DNA of 64,000 nt from Ashinkailepas kermadecensis (Eukaryota; Arthropoda; Thecostraca; Neolepadidae), in the NCBI GenBank assembly GCA_034440615.1, contig JAOTOM010004012.1:72501-136500 (forward strand), in the 5' to 3' direction. Positions 1 through 12,226 of this stretch are shown here, in pieces. Every line of letters begins with the position of its first letter. Position 1 is the stretch's first letter. Below the pieces are notes generated by a model that had not been told where the DNA came from, ran no database searches, and saw only the letters and a program-made list of their open reading frames with translations. Both the position numbers and the translations under genes were made by a program.

Positions 1-1100
1 CAAATCTACACATCTACACATCTACACCAGAGACATCATTCTGTTTGACGATATTTCTGTTGCGAGAAATGTTGCGCAAATTCCGATTAACTAGGCACTG
101 TTACACCTGGTTCATGTGTGTACAGCTATGATGCATAGTTGACGCTCGTGGTGGAGAATAAATTGAACTTGTGATGGGTGCAGATCCGGAAAGATATCTA
201 GCTGTGGGTTTTGCCAGTCATTTGTGTAATTTATGATTGTGATGCATTCCATTATATGTTCGTCAGCTTAACTGAACGAGGCTGCTCGGTGGGCACCTTG
301 AATGGATATGTTTGGCTGCGGCACATCTGCGTTTTGTGCGGCATGTTCTTCAATCGTAAATTGTACGGCGAGGGATAGTCAGTTATTCAGCTGTTGAGTA
401 CATCGTAAAGCAGCAAACAATCAACTAGCCCCCATGGGCGTGAACTGTGAAATTGATTGGGGTGCCAAATAACCCTTTTGGTGGTGAAAGCTGCCTTGCA
501 AATCATTTGCATGCAGTGTATGCCCATAGGCCCATGATTCAGTTCCATCGATCAACATCTCTGGACGGGCATTGGTTATATGCACCGTTTCCCCCAGCTG
601 ACGAAGTGTAATGCTCGTGCCAACTGACGTGGTGATTGGTCGGGGGCATGTGGCCGTAAAACAGAATCACAACAGCCGCACGAGACGATTCGAAAGTGCA
701 ATGTATTACGTCTCTTTAGCAATCAGGTTAGCTCGGTGAATAGATCACTGGCCTACAAAGGTTTCCCGTACTGGCACAACAGGTTTGAGTCGCTTCACGG
801 GCTCGCTATATTAGCGCCTCCGGCTGGGATGGCCGGCCGGCAACTGGTCAGGCTAGATCGAGGCGCAGGCACCAGGCTGCCAGGCCCCACTATGTGGGCA
901 TGGGCGTTTAGTGACTCTCGGTCAAAATTGTGCCATATAATTGGGATTTCACGATTGGGAGGTAGGCTCAAGGAAGGAAGCCTCGACTGAGCACTGAATG
1001 ATTCTGTAAACCCTCCCCAGAAATAATTAGAACAATTTTTAAGTGAGGGAGTGGTGACAAATCAATGACGGGCCAACGGTACCCTTAGCATATAGAAAGT
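1..1100. other. No recognisable gene
   Basis: Mixed-composition sequence without a convincing coding frame, RNA gene or repeat. An 84-codon frame at 736-990 has no recognisable motif and is treated as chance. Confidence 0.5.
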
Positions 1101-1136
1101 GCCACCCTGCCCGCACCATGTTCTTGAGCGATCGGC

Positions 1137-1400
1137 CAAGCAAAATTGAGGTGGCAGCACCTCTGGCGACCACCGCGCTGGTAGGTGGCAGCACCTCTCT
1201 GGCGACCACCATGCTGGTAGGTGGCAGCACCTCTCTGGCGACCACCGCGCTGGTAGGTGGCAGCACCTCGCGGACGACCGTCGTGCTGCTTGACTGCAGC
1301 ACCCTATGAACGACGACTACCCTGCCAGGCGGACGACCACTACCCTGCCAGGCGCCAGCACCTCGCGGACGGCTACCACCCTGTCAGGCGCCGGATAATT
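1137..1400. repeat. Short minisatellite, 36-bp unit decaying into 22-bp-like units
   Basis: Three to four copies of a 36-bp unit containing CTGGTAGGTGGCAGCACCTC are followed by shorter variants with ACGACCACTACCCTGCCAGG. Open frames here on both strands are by-products of the repeat. Confidence 0.8.
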
Positions 1401-1496
1401 GTATTCATATTCGCATTTAACGATGGGTTTATGTTCGTTCGAATCAGTTACCACAAATGCTTCTGCCTTTACTGAACACACTAGAGTGTGTTCAGT

Positions 1497-1519
1497 ACAG
1501 TACAGTACAGTACAGTATC
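1497..1519. repeat. (CAGTA)n microsatellite
   Basis: Five near-perfect copies of the pentanucleotide AGTAC. Confidence 0.85.
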
Positions 1520-3773
1520 AACTACTGTCTCGCATGTCCACTTCAACAGCCAAGATCCTATGCAGACCGATTTTTTTTCTCGATCGCCTCGCATTTTTTT
1601 CGCTTTTACCCAAACCTACCCAAATCTGGTATGAAGCGATAGCCCGTGGTCAACCCTCGAGTAACATTGCAAACTGGGACATGTCAAGGTCAAACCTCAA
1701 GGTCAAAGGTTAGTTTGAATTGTTGCGAAGTCCTCATGTTTCGTTCGATATGGCTTCAATTTGCATCACGTGGGTGTCATTTGACGTGGCTTGCCGTACG
1801 GCATCAGAAAGTTGAGAAATCGAAATAATTTCGAAGGTCTCGAAGGTTCGGTGAGTGTACAATGATTGAGTGCAATATTGTAATAGGCAGACTTGTGCTC
1901 GACTCGAGTTGAATCGAGAATCGACTCATGAATCAATCGTTTTGGGATGAGTCGTGAGTTGAATCGATTCTTTTCCCAAAAACATATCTTGAGTTGCGAG
2001 TTGAATCACATCTTTCTTTTTTTTAAATGAGTTGAATCACGAGTCAATCATTTGAATCGCAATGAGTCATTTGAGTCTTGCGACTCAAATGCAAGTTATG
2101 AACAAATGAACAAATCAGCTGCCAGTGAGTAAAAAATAAGGTGTACTTAAGGTATTTACCAAAAACGGATAACAATAACTACAAAAAAAGTATTAATGCT
2201 AAGCTTGGTATTCACAATCAGTATCATGCATGAGTCAATTCTAGTGCCAGAAACACAACACATAAATGGGATGTGATTGTGAAAAATAATATGGAACTGA
2301 AATGACCATGCACTTTTTTTGGAACAGGCATTTGCACTGAATAAATTGTGTCGGTTTGTGTGACAAATAACAAACCCAGGTTACCTTTACAAGAAGGTAG
2401 ATCAAAATTTTCCTTCAAGTCCGCATGACGTCATTCGAAGTTAAAAAAAAAATATGGTAGAATTTTGGTTGCAGAACTTTTCTCAAATCATATGCAATGG
2501 TCACTTTAATTTGCTTCCTAGCAAATATATTTGTATTCCGCTCACCAGGTGAGTTATAATATTTTATCATTCTTTCCAGTGAGCATTTGTTCTGACACAT
2601 TTTATTCTCATGCATAGACAAGGTCGGATTTGTGCATTGTAATCCAGCATTTGGAGAGGAATATTTTGTAGTCATCCAGTATGGAGAATATTTTTATTCA
2701 AACCTTATGCATGGTAACTCAACTTGCACCCATTTCAGTGAATTTTGAGCACTTTTACTTGATCACAGCAGTTCGTTGTCAAAAGTTAATAACTTAGGAA
2801 CTTCAACTTCCAGATGAAAAAACAACAAATAATTTTCTGGAAAGGATAATGTTCAGGATCCCCAAAATCTAGGATCAGCCTATTTTTCCAAACATTTACC
2901 TACCTACCTACATTGACATACAGCAGTTGTTGAAAACAGTTTTTCCAGGCCAGCTAGACCCAGGGCATGATGTATTCTTCCTTGGTGAATCTTGCATGGA
3001 TTGTTGATGATACATGCATAATTGAACATTTATGTACAACACCATTGTGATCTAGGAATGCCCTCCTGAAACTTGCAACTCAACTGAAACTCTCCTGCCA
3101 ATGGAGAGAAGAAGCTATGGAGCACTTAGCGCCCCCTTGACTGTCCTTTCTTCCGCTCTTGAACGAGGGTGACAACTTGAACATGTAAAATGGATGGTAG
3201 AGGGAGCCTACCAATATCAGGAACAAGCCCTTTATTTTGGAGGCACTTGATGGTGAGCCTGCCGGAAATGGCACATTGTTGGGCAGGACGATTATTACTG
3301 GGTCATTTAGGATACCCTTTGATGAAGCTAAAGAATAGGTCTTTCAATTAGAATACGTCAAAGTACCCTATATTGCCATAAAATATGCAAGATAGCGTAG
3401 AGAAAGTTGGTAAAATTGGGTGTAAACCAATGGTGAAGGGAAACCTTCAAGCCTGCTACCAAACAAACTTCGTGGGGACAACAGACCAATGCAATCATAT
3501 TCTGTGCAGATACCTATTGCAGTGCAGAACCTGGGTGCCATGTTGCAGTTAGGTGATGTGTGTCAGGTACCTATATGATTCAGGTTGTGTGTGCATCATG
3601 CTGATGTGGATTGAGATATTATGCACTCATTGCTTTGCATATGCATTGACAACCATTCATCTCGTTAATCTGTTCGAGTCAATTACTTTATGCACATGCA
3701 CGTTCATTTATCTGTATATTTATCCTATATATCAACCATTACAGTGCATGACGAATGATAAATAATGTGAGGT

Positions 3774-3945
3774 GAAAACAAAGTTATAGCAAAAATAATA
3801 TATCCAACATTTGTTTTGATGTTGGAGCATCTTCGTTAGTGTGAATAAATACTGATTCCCTTCTTTAATTAGACAGACGAAGATGAGTTGACATCAAACT
3901 GTCTGTCAAATAATTTTTTTTCTATAACTTTGTTTTCACCTCACG

Positions 3946-3947
<2 letters not shown>
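3774..3947. mobile_element. Nested MITE with 23-bp perfect inverted repeats
   Basis: GTGAGGTGAAAACAAAGTTA(TAG) at 3777-3799 is exactly reverse-complemented at 3922-3944. TAAY continues the inverted repeat outward on both sides, which fits insertion at a TA dinucleotide as for Tc1/mariner-type MITEs. The element is about 175 bp, has no coding capacity, and sits inside the larger hAT element, next to a (TA)n tract. It therefore inserted after the hAT element. Confidence 0.8.

Positions 3948-4014
<67 letters not shown>
3945..4014. repeat. (TA)n microsatellite
   Basis: About 70 bp of almost pure TA directly beside the right end of the nested MITE. Confidence 0.95.
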
Positions 4015-4020
<6 letters not shown>

Positions 4021-4266
4021 TGTGTGAGCAGTGCACACAAAATCATATGGCTTATGAGTCTGATACCATTGAGTCGGATCTGAATCGATTCAAATTTATG
4101 TTTGAGTTGTGAGTTGAATCGGATCTCTGTACCTCTGAGTCTGAATTGAGTCGAATCAAATAATTTTGACCTGCTGTGAATCATGAGTTGAATCGGATCT
4201 CAAGATCTATGAGTCAAATGTGAGCCGATTAAAAAAATTTGAGTCGTGCACAAGTCTGGTAATAGG

Positions 4267-6790
4267 AGGAGCAAATATCTTTTTATTTGCAGTTATTGTG
4301 ATAGCAGGCACTCATAATATCCGACTCGACTAGAAGCTCCACCAAGAAATCCGTAATAACCTGTTCCAACGACGCTCTCATTGCTGGCCTTTAACTTACA
4401 CTGCCACATTGCTGTTCCGGACATATAAAACATACAAACTTTGTTTTCAAGTCGTCCGCCTTCTTCTTAATGGTTCAACGGCATTTGTCAAATTTAGAAG
4501 AGAACCCACACGTGAATGTGCGCGATTTTATAACCAGCTGGATTTCATAATCCCGAGAGGCCAATGTTGTGATTAGGTGTGGATCTTGGAATTGTCTCGG
4601 GGAGCGGCACTTGTCTTGAAGGGCGCCATTTCCTTGGAGGGGCGCCACTACGATAGAAACTGGATGGGAGCCTCGGGCTGAACAATTCGAAGAGGGGGTG
4701 CACTCGGCCCTTCTCGAAGGGGCGCTCTTCGTTTTATGGGGGGAGCCTTTCTCTCTCAGAGGGGTGCTTCGGGTTGGAAAATTCGATGAGTGTGCTTGAA
4801 CCTTCTCGAAGGGGCGCCTTTTCCCGGCCGAAGGGATGCCATCTTCCATGGGGGTACATGCCTCTAGTGCATTCACCCCACAGGCGTTGATTTCTGAAAA
4901 TGATTGGGGGCACAATGCATGAAGGCATTGGGCGGGCCCAACGGATTGTGTGGGGGGGGCACACACTCCATAGGCTCTTATGTTAAAAGTTGAAATTATT
5001 GGTGGCAAGGCCAATATTGAGGGTGCAATTGCCCCTCAAAGATATATAAAACAACACCCCTGCATCACCCTGTAAACCTCCATGGTTGTTATTGCATTAA
5101 AATGTGACCCAGTGAAACATAAAGGCATGGGAAAGGTTCGCTTAAGTCCATACTTACTACAATAAAACGCATCGTTCGATATATTTGTTTTCCTGTTGCA
5201 AGATGACAACATATAACGTAATTACAGCATTGCTCTATGGTGATTGTGAAATCTGGCCCAGCACATACGGCATAAAGCTAGGTGTACATAGGCAGTGCTA
5301 AGCATTGAAACTTGCGAATTTTGGCCGAAATTTGTGTACCTCAAAATATCAGATTTAACAACGGTAAATCTGAAAACCGGATCTTCAAAATGAAGTGGTT
5401 CAAATCCGGGGATTGTTTCGGGTGGAGGGGGAGGGCCTGGCGGTTACCTCTCCATCCTGCCCCAAATTATCTCGCCCATGGTTTGTCCCTGCCAGTTTCA
5501 AAACCGTGACTACACCCATGCTTGCGTGTACTTTATTTTGCAAACAATATAGTACGTCCAAAATAATGGAAAGCGATCATTGTTTGGCATGTCGAGTCCG
5601 AAAATCCTGTCCACCCGCAGTGGTCAAGTTCAACTGTAGTTGTGAATGAAAAACACATTTGTATGTGGCCCATTTATAATTTTACATTCTTGGCACAGTA
5701 ATGTTCAGCTATATCGCTGGCAATAATTATTAAAATGAGTGGAATATCTCACAACACTTCGTTCGTGTGATCGATTCATTGGTCGCGATCAATTGGTAAA
5801 TAAGCAGCACATCACTGTCCACAAGGTGCATCTACCTTTAACCCGCGAGTCAATTGACGGGCTCTCCCTTGGTTTTTCTATCATAACCGCCAAACCCATT
5901 GAGACAGCAACTTGCGACTTTCAGTACCTTCAAATGAATACCTAAGGTATGTTGTGTAAAAGAAGTCAATCTTGAGGTCATCTTAGGTGATGCTCTAATT
6001 GCGTCGTAAAGTACTTCGTAGGCGTTGTTTCTAACGTCTCAAACTGTTGCTTCTTGTTATGAGATACAATCGGACAAATGTTGTACCGACAGATCAATGC
6101 AGGTGCAGTTGGTGTACCCGAGGTCATTTTGTTGACGTGTGACCTCAACTAGGTCCTTCTGGGTCATTTTGATAGAACGCATGTCACTCAAACATAATGG
6201 AACTATTCCAGTCCGCTTAGAACTGGAATGTATATCCAAATCGTTATAAGCTCGATATATCGGTTACCAAAGATATTCTTACCTGTGAGGTTGTCATATG
6301 CATGGGTGTAATCTCTGGGGGGCTGGGGGACGTGTCCCCCAATTTCTGAATAGCGGCGATTTGTCTCCCCTCATTTTTGTGTGTCCCCGCAATCCTCAGT
6401 ACTAAAATACCTGTATGATCCCCGCAAAATTATACTTAATCATTTATAAAGTAAAAATATATATGCAAGAGAATCACCAAAAATATTAGAAGCCGATCTA
6501 GCCAATGAACTTGCTTCACAAGCTATCTGTCGTCACAAAATCTCCGAGCGGTAAATCAGCAAACGCTAGACATTTCTGATTCCAGGCCATTCTTGAATAA
6601 CATGAACCTTGACCATCTTGTGTTTTCGCTTGGGTGCTTTGCGAGGCACCAAATTTGCATTATCGCAAGGCTTTATGCGTCGTCGGTTGCCTTCCCCTGC
6701 GCATATATCGATATATCTTGAACAAACGTGACTCACGGTGTCCTTAGGTATCCTCAAGACCATGGAGGAGTCTTGGGCTGCATTAAGCAC
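4267..6790. other. Non-coding stretch with dispersed repeat copy
   Basis: No coding or RNA gene seen. Positions 4860-5060 resemble 16795-16945 (shared GTTGATTTCTGAA, the ...ATTGAGGG...CCCCTCAA segment, and AACACCC). The region just before contains repeated CTTCTCGAAGGGGCGC. Around 6300-6400 a G-run/C-run palindromic stretch resembles transposon terminal sequence but has no clear partner. Confidence 0.5.
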
Positions 6791-6949
6791 GTACGTCAAG
6801 TGAACTTATTCGTATTCGTATTCAGCGACGAGTTCGCCAGAGACGTATTTGTATTGGCATTGCCATTCCGCGACGGGTTTATAACCGTTCGGATAAATTA
6901 TCACAAATGCTTCTACCTGTACTGAACATGCTGAAAGCAACTGCATAGG

Positions 6950-7745
6950 TCTCACATGACCACTTTAACAGTCAAGGTCAAAGGCAAACCGGTTTCTTCG
7001 GTCTCCTCGCAATTTTTTTTTCACCCAGACTTGTTCAATTCTGGTATCAAGCGATAGTCTGTGGTGAACGTTTGTGTAACCTTTCAAACCGGGACATGTC
7101 AAGGTGAAACGTCAAGGTCAAAGGTTAGCTTGATTTATTAGATGACGATTTTTACGCAATATCGACCGAACGCGAGGTTCGGTTGCTATCGATTCAATTT
7201 CCATAAAATGGTCGTCATTCGACGTGGCTCGTTATGCGGTATCCGAAATTTGAGCAATCAAATTATTGTGCAAGGTTAGAGGCCAAGCTGATTTGTCTTG
7301 GTCACCTCACATTTTTTTCGTTTTCGCTCAAACCTACCAAAATAGGGTATCAAACGCTCAAGTATCGGTATGAAACGTCCGTGCTGAACACTCGAGTAAC
7401 ATTTCAAACCTGGATGTGTCAAGGTCGAAGGTTTGATTGAGTTATTCGATGCCCTCGCGTTTCGTCGCCATGGCAGAAAATGGTTTGCAGAAAATGGATT
7501 TCATTTGAGGTCGTTTGTTATGCGCTATCAGAAAGTTGATAATTAGAAACAATCTCGACCGTGAAAGGTCAAGCTTCTTCGGTCGCCTCGCATTTTAGTA
7601 TTCGTTAAGCCTACCCAAATCCACTATCAGGCGATAGCCCATGGTGAACCCTCGAGTAACATTTTGAAACTGGGATATGTCAAGGTCAAACCTCAAAGTC
7701 AAAGGCTAGTTTGAAGTTTTCAAAGTCCTCGCGATTCGTCGCCGG
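6950..7745. repeat. Tandem satellite-like repeat of 280-300 bp
   Basis: The block CGGTCTCCTCGCA-[T/C run]-CACCCA...GTCAAGGTCAAAGGTTAG recurs with anchors at about 7001, 7301 and 7582, giving periods of 300 and 281 bp. A related diverged monomer lies at about 1393-1840. Each monomer repeatedly contains TCAAGGTCA. No coding frame spans the units. This is an old, degenerate tandem repeat. Confidence 0.75.
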
Positions 7746-8052
7746 CCCATTCCACGACAAATCGAAAAGTGAAAGGTTCAAAATAACACCAAATGTTATA
7801 TATTTTGATGAAAATGATTTTGTGGTGTTGTCTGATGAGCCGAATACAGCTGTGAAATTTTTGGAAAGCTCAGAGCGACAGATTTTACATTCGGAGAAAA
7901 GTATTCATTTATGGTGCAGGATGCAGCAGAATGCAGCTACCCAAATACATAATTATGCATCCTGATTGAGAGGTTGCAGCTCAAGGCTTCCACTGGGACT
8001 CGTACGGTGTAGTGTATGGTGCACCCGTTTGTAGTGTACTGGCGTGAGGGCC

Positions 8053-9472
8053 GATTCTAGGACAAATGTACGTAACGGCAAATGTACGTAGGACAGATGT
8101 ACGTAAGCAAATGTACGTAAGCAAATTTGCGTAAGCGCTGATGTACGTATGGCTAATGTACGTAAGTGCAAATGTACGTATGACAAATATACGTAGCGAA
8201 AATGTACGTATGCGCAAAAGCACGTAAGCGCAAATGTACGTATGCGCAAATGTACTTAAGCGCAAATGTACAGAAGCGCAAATCTACGTAAGCACAAATG
8301 TACGTAAGCGCAAATGTACGTAAGCGCAAATGTACGTGAGCGCAAAAGTATGTATGCTCAAATGTACGTATACGCAAATGTACGTCCATTTGCGCATGCG
8401 TACCTTTGGGCTCACGTACATTTGGTTAGGTACGTATGCCATACGTACGTTTGCGGTAATCGGACAAATGTACGTAAGCAAATGTACGTAAGCGCAAATG
8501 TACGTAAGCGCAAATGTACGTAAGCGCAAATGTACGTATGCGCGAATGTATGTAAGCGCAAATGTACGTAAGCGCAAAAGTACGTATGCGCAAAAGTACG
8601 AATGCGCAAATGTATGTAAGCGCAAAAGTACATATGATTAAATGTACGAAAGCGCAAATGTACATATGCGCAAATGTACGTATGCGCAAATGTATGTATC
8701 CACAAATGTACGTAAGCACAAATGTACGTAAGTGTAAATGTAGGTATACGCAAGTGTACGTAAGCGCAAATGTACGTAAGCGCAAAAGTACGTAAGCGCA
8801 AAGGTACGTAAGCGCAAAAGTACGTAGGCGCAAATGTACGTAAGCGCAAAAGTACGTAAGCGCAAATGTACCTAAGCGCAACAGTACGTAAACGTACAAG
8901 AATGCAAGAGCAAATGTACGTATGAGCCAATGTACGTACATTTAGGCATACGTGCCTTTGCGTTTAAGCACATTTGGTTAGGTGCATATGCCATACGTAC
9001 ATTTGCTTTCACGTACATTTTCCATACGTAAATTTGCGCCTAGGTAAATTTGGCATACGTACATCTGCACTTACGTACATTTGCGCATACGTATTTTTGC
9101 ACATACATACATTTGCGCTTACGTACATTTGCGCCTACGTATTTTTGCGCATACGTACATTTGCGCTTACGTACATTTGCGCATACGTACTTTTGCGCAC
9201 ACGTACATTTGCGCTTACGTACATTTGCGCATACGTACTTTTGCGCTTACGTACATTTGCGCTTACGTACATTTGCGCTTACGTACATTTGCGCTTACGT
9301 ACATTTGCGCTAACGTACATTTGCGCATACGTGCTTTTGCACATGCGTACATTTGCCATAAGTACATTTGCGCTTGCGTACATTAGCCATACGTACATCT
9401 GCACTTACGTACAATCGCCATACGTACATCTGCGCTTACGTACATTTGCTTTGCGTACATTTGTCCGGTTAC
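8053..9472. mobile_element. Foldback-type element built of 16-bp repeats in opposed orientation
   Basis: The left arm (to about 8940) is a tandem array of GCGCAAATGTACGTAA. The right arm (about 8990-9470) is the same array in reverse complement, so the whole element can fold back on itself. Both outer ends carry GGACAAATGTACG inverted. CGTGAGGGCC occurs directly outside each end (8043-8052 and 9473-9482), a 9-10 bp target duplication. Foldback and Mutator-like elements make 9-bp duplications. Short inner inverted segments lie near 8390-8470 and 8940-9000. No transposase is present, and the open frames on both strands are repeat artefacts. Confidence 0.8.
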
Positions 9473-9482
9473 CGTGAGGGCC

Positions 9483-10200
9483 AGGTTCTGTGCCATCAGG
9501 GCTAGTACTGTATCTTGGACGGCACCAAGCACCCCACCGCCATTGTGCATGCGTTCCTCCAACTGCTTATCCCAGAATTTCGGACCGCAGTACCTGACCT
9601 AAAATGATTTTTTATTTCATAGATGGCATTGTGTATAAGTTTCGTGTATTTGCCCATTATGGCTAAAATCGAAGATTCTGGCTAAAGTAAGCATTTTTTA
9701 TGGGAGCAAGTTGACTTAAAGCAACTTTTCGTGGTGCGCTCTATCCATTAGCAAAATAAACATTAAATTAAATTGAATACTCAATTTATTTTCAATCTCA
9801 GAAAATTAAAGTATTGATTTTGGGGTGACCACAAATTGTAGGGCCTTGGTCGATTTCGCCTTCCTTTTCTGATTCCAAATATTTCTTGTTTTTAAACTCT
9901 TCCTAAAATGAACTCCCCAGAGCCAAAAACATAGTGTCAGTCGTGACCCCTAGTGACGTCACTGTTATGGGGATGCAATTTTTATGGGTGGTTTCGGACC
10001 TTATCGTCGAGGTCTTTCCGATGACACCACTTCCGTGTTCGTGCAACTATCAGTTTGGAAATTAGAGGGGGCATGCATCGACACTCCCCCACCCACCCTG
10101 AGACGGGGTGTGAGGATCTGACCGAAAGCACGATTAACACACAGGACGGGTGAACAACCAGATAGTGACGGCGGAGGACATGTTTGAGTATCTATTGCAC
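9483..10200. other. No recognisable gene
   Basis: AT-rich spacer between the foldback element and the LINE. The last 100 bp may belong to the 5' part of the LINE ORF1, but I cannot define the element's 5' end. Confidence 0.4.
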
Positions 10201-10238
10201 AAGCTAATCAGCTGCATCAAGTTGCACAGGTACAGGCC

Positions 10239-10852
10239 GTGTACAGGCCGCCCCCAAGACAGGGCTACACCACATCACACTTACTGATACTCACATTCAC
10301 AACACGAACACCTCCAAAACACCTCAAAGCAGGATACTTACGATACATAGTCACGCCACGTGCACTCCTCCCGCGACGCTACCGTAAATGTCAGCGATAC
10401 GGCCACTCAACAGGGGCGGGGGGTGCCATAACACCACCTACACGTGCGGAACATGCGCACAGCCACGCAACACAGATGACTGCAACAGCGGCGAGCTCAG
10501 CTGCGCCGCCTGCGGGAGGGGGGACCACGCGGCGTCGGACAGGGACTGCCCTCGGTGGAAGGCGAAGCGAGAAGTGCTCCGCCGAGTCCACCTGGAGGGC
10601 ATGCACCTGGCCGAGGGCAGAGCGGTGGTCCTAGGCCCACGGGCGGCGTGGCCGACTCGCCGCACAGAGCCGGGTACACACAAACAACCACCACCGCCAC
10701 TCTCATACGCAGAATACCCGGCTCTGCCAACACCCACCCAACACAAACACAACACAAACCCCTACACACAAACAGTACAAACAAAACAAACAGAACAAAC
10801 ACAACGGCAGCACACACTAACACCGACTAACACCAGCACACGCAAAACATGA
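10239..10852 (+). pseudogene. LINE ORF1 remnant with zinc knuckles
   Basis: The first part (10239 to about 10400) reads ...RKCQRYGHSTG. After a frameshift near 10400 the frame continues with CAACGRGDHAASDRDCPRW, a CX2CX4HX6C knuckle, and then a low-complexity Thr/Pro/Asn tail. Such knuckles bind the element's RNA in the ribonucleoprotein particle. The segment before the first knuckle resembles the ORF1 fragment on the - strand at 21.35-24.7 kb, so both LINEs belong to related families. Confidence 0.8.
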
Positions 10853-11216
10853 CCCCCAACACCAGGACACCCTACAACCCACAGGCAAGCACAAGCACCA
10901 CCACCACTACCAGCCCGCCAACCGGTACCCACCCCACCCTGCCACACACCACCGTCACCACCCTACAAACCAGCATCCTCAGCATCCCCACAAACTTCAC
11001 CTACATCAGACGCATCACCTGCACCACACTCACACACTGACCAGGACTCAGAATCGGAGAAGCACACGGACATAGAGCATACCACAACCGACTCGGACAT
11101 TACAACCCCCAAACCCGACACCCCCCCTCCCCCCTCCAAACCACAAAGGCTAACGAAAAGCATCACCAAAAACAATCACCTAAGAGACCACTCACGCGCG
11201 CCAACACACACAAACA

Positions 11217-12200
11217 ATGAACACAATACTACAATGGAACACACACGGACTCATTAGACACTGGCCAGAATTCAAACACTACGCATTACAAACAAATCAC
11301 ACTGCACTATGCCTTCAAGAAACCCACTTCAAGCCCAACGACCCCTATCAATTCAACATCCCTCACTACACACTATACATACAGGACACACACAACACAC
11401 ACAGATCAGGCGGTGTCTGCACATACATCAGGAACACAACACCACACCGCCTGATACACTTTAACACCACAGCAAATATACTACTCACCGAAATACACTT
11501 CCGCAACACAGCTTACATACTCATCAACATATACGACCCCCCATCACGAAACACAGAAATACTCTCGGAATTAAATAAAACACTTGACCAAATTAACACT
11601 CCAGTCATAATAACTGGAGACTTCAATTCACACCACCCACTATGGGACACTCGCACAACACAACCCGACCACAGAGCACTCATACTCATCACACTAGTCA
11701 CCCAACACAACCTCACGGCACTCAACACCGGATCACCAACCTTCCTCGTCCCAATTAGCTCCCATCTCCCTACGAACCCAGATGTAACCCTTGCATCCTG
11801 GCGCCTAGCACCCACCCTATCCTGGACATCCGATTCCAACCCTCACTTCAGCGACCACGCACTTATAACAATTACCTTTAACCAAATCCCGACCACTGGC
11901 CCACCCAATCCCCAGACTTCGGTGGAACTTCAAAAAAGCATCCTGGACACCTTTCTCAGAATCCCTAGCCGCACAAACAGCTCGCAACTCACACCTCTCA
12001 CTAGAACAATTCGCAGACATCCTTCTCACTACAGCACATCAACACATACCACAAACAAAACCACGTCATCAACACAAACCTCGCGCGGCTCCCTGGTGGA
12101 ACGACGAGTGCCACCGGGCGATCCGCGCGAGGAACCACGCACGACACAGATACGAAAGACACCGCACACCGGAAACACTCACAGTATACAAGCAACTTAG
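11217..12200 (+). pseudogene. LINE ORF2, APE-type endonuclease part
   Basis: It starts MNTILQWNTHGLIRHW and carries endonuclease signatures LQETHF, GGVCTYI, IITGDFNSHHPLWDTR and FSDHALI in the expected order over the first ~220 residues. This domain nicks target DNA to prime reverse transcription. After about residue 240 the frame drifts into non-homologous sequence, indicating a frameshift near 11930. The frame ends at a TAG at 12198-12200. Confidence 0.85.
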
Positions 12201-12226
12201 AGCACTCTGCAAAAGAACCATCAACA

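Larger units (their letters stand above)
1888..4258. mobile_element. Non-autonomous hAT element with 8-bp target duplication
   Basis: The ends are inverted repeats: the left begins CAGACTTGTGCTCGACTC and the right, read inward, begins CAGACTTGTGCACGACTC. The identical 8 bp GTAATAGG flank it at 1880-1887 and 4259-4266. Eight-base duplications and CAG-type termini are hallmarks of hAT transposons. Both subterminal regions (about 1900-2090 and 4060-4250) are packed with degenerate GAGTTGAATCG-like repeats in both orientations, which may be transposase-binding repeats. No reading frame inside resembles a transposase, so it is non-autonomous. A small MITE and a TA tract lie within it. Confidence 0.9.

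Noticed and set aside
8053..9472. CRISPR-like array
   Set aside because: Units are contiguous 16-bp repeats without unique spacers, in a eukaryotic genome, and arranged as inverted arms.
7953..9477. YVHLRLRTFALTYICA-type repetitive proteins
   Set aside because: Translation of the 16-bp repeat in a foldback element, open on both strands.
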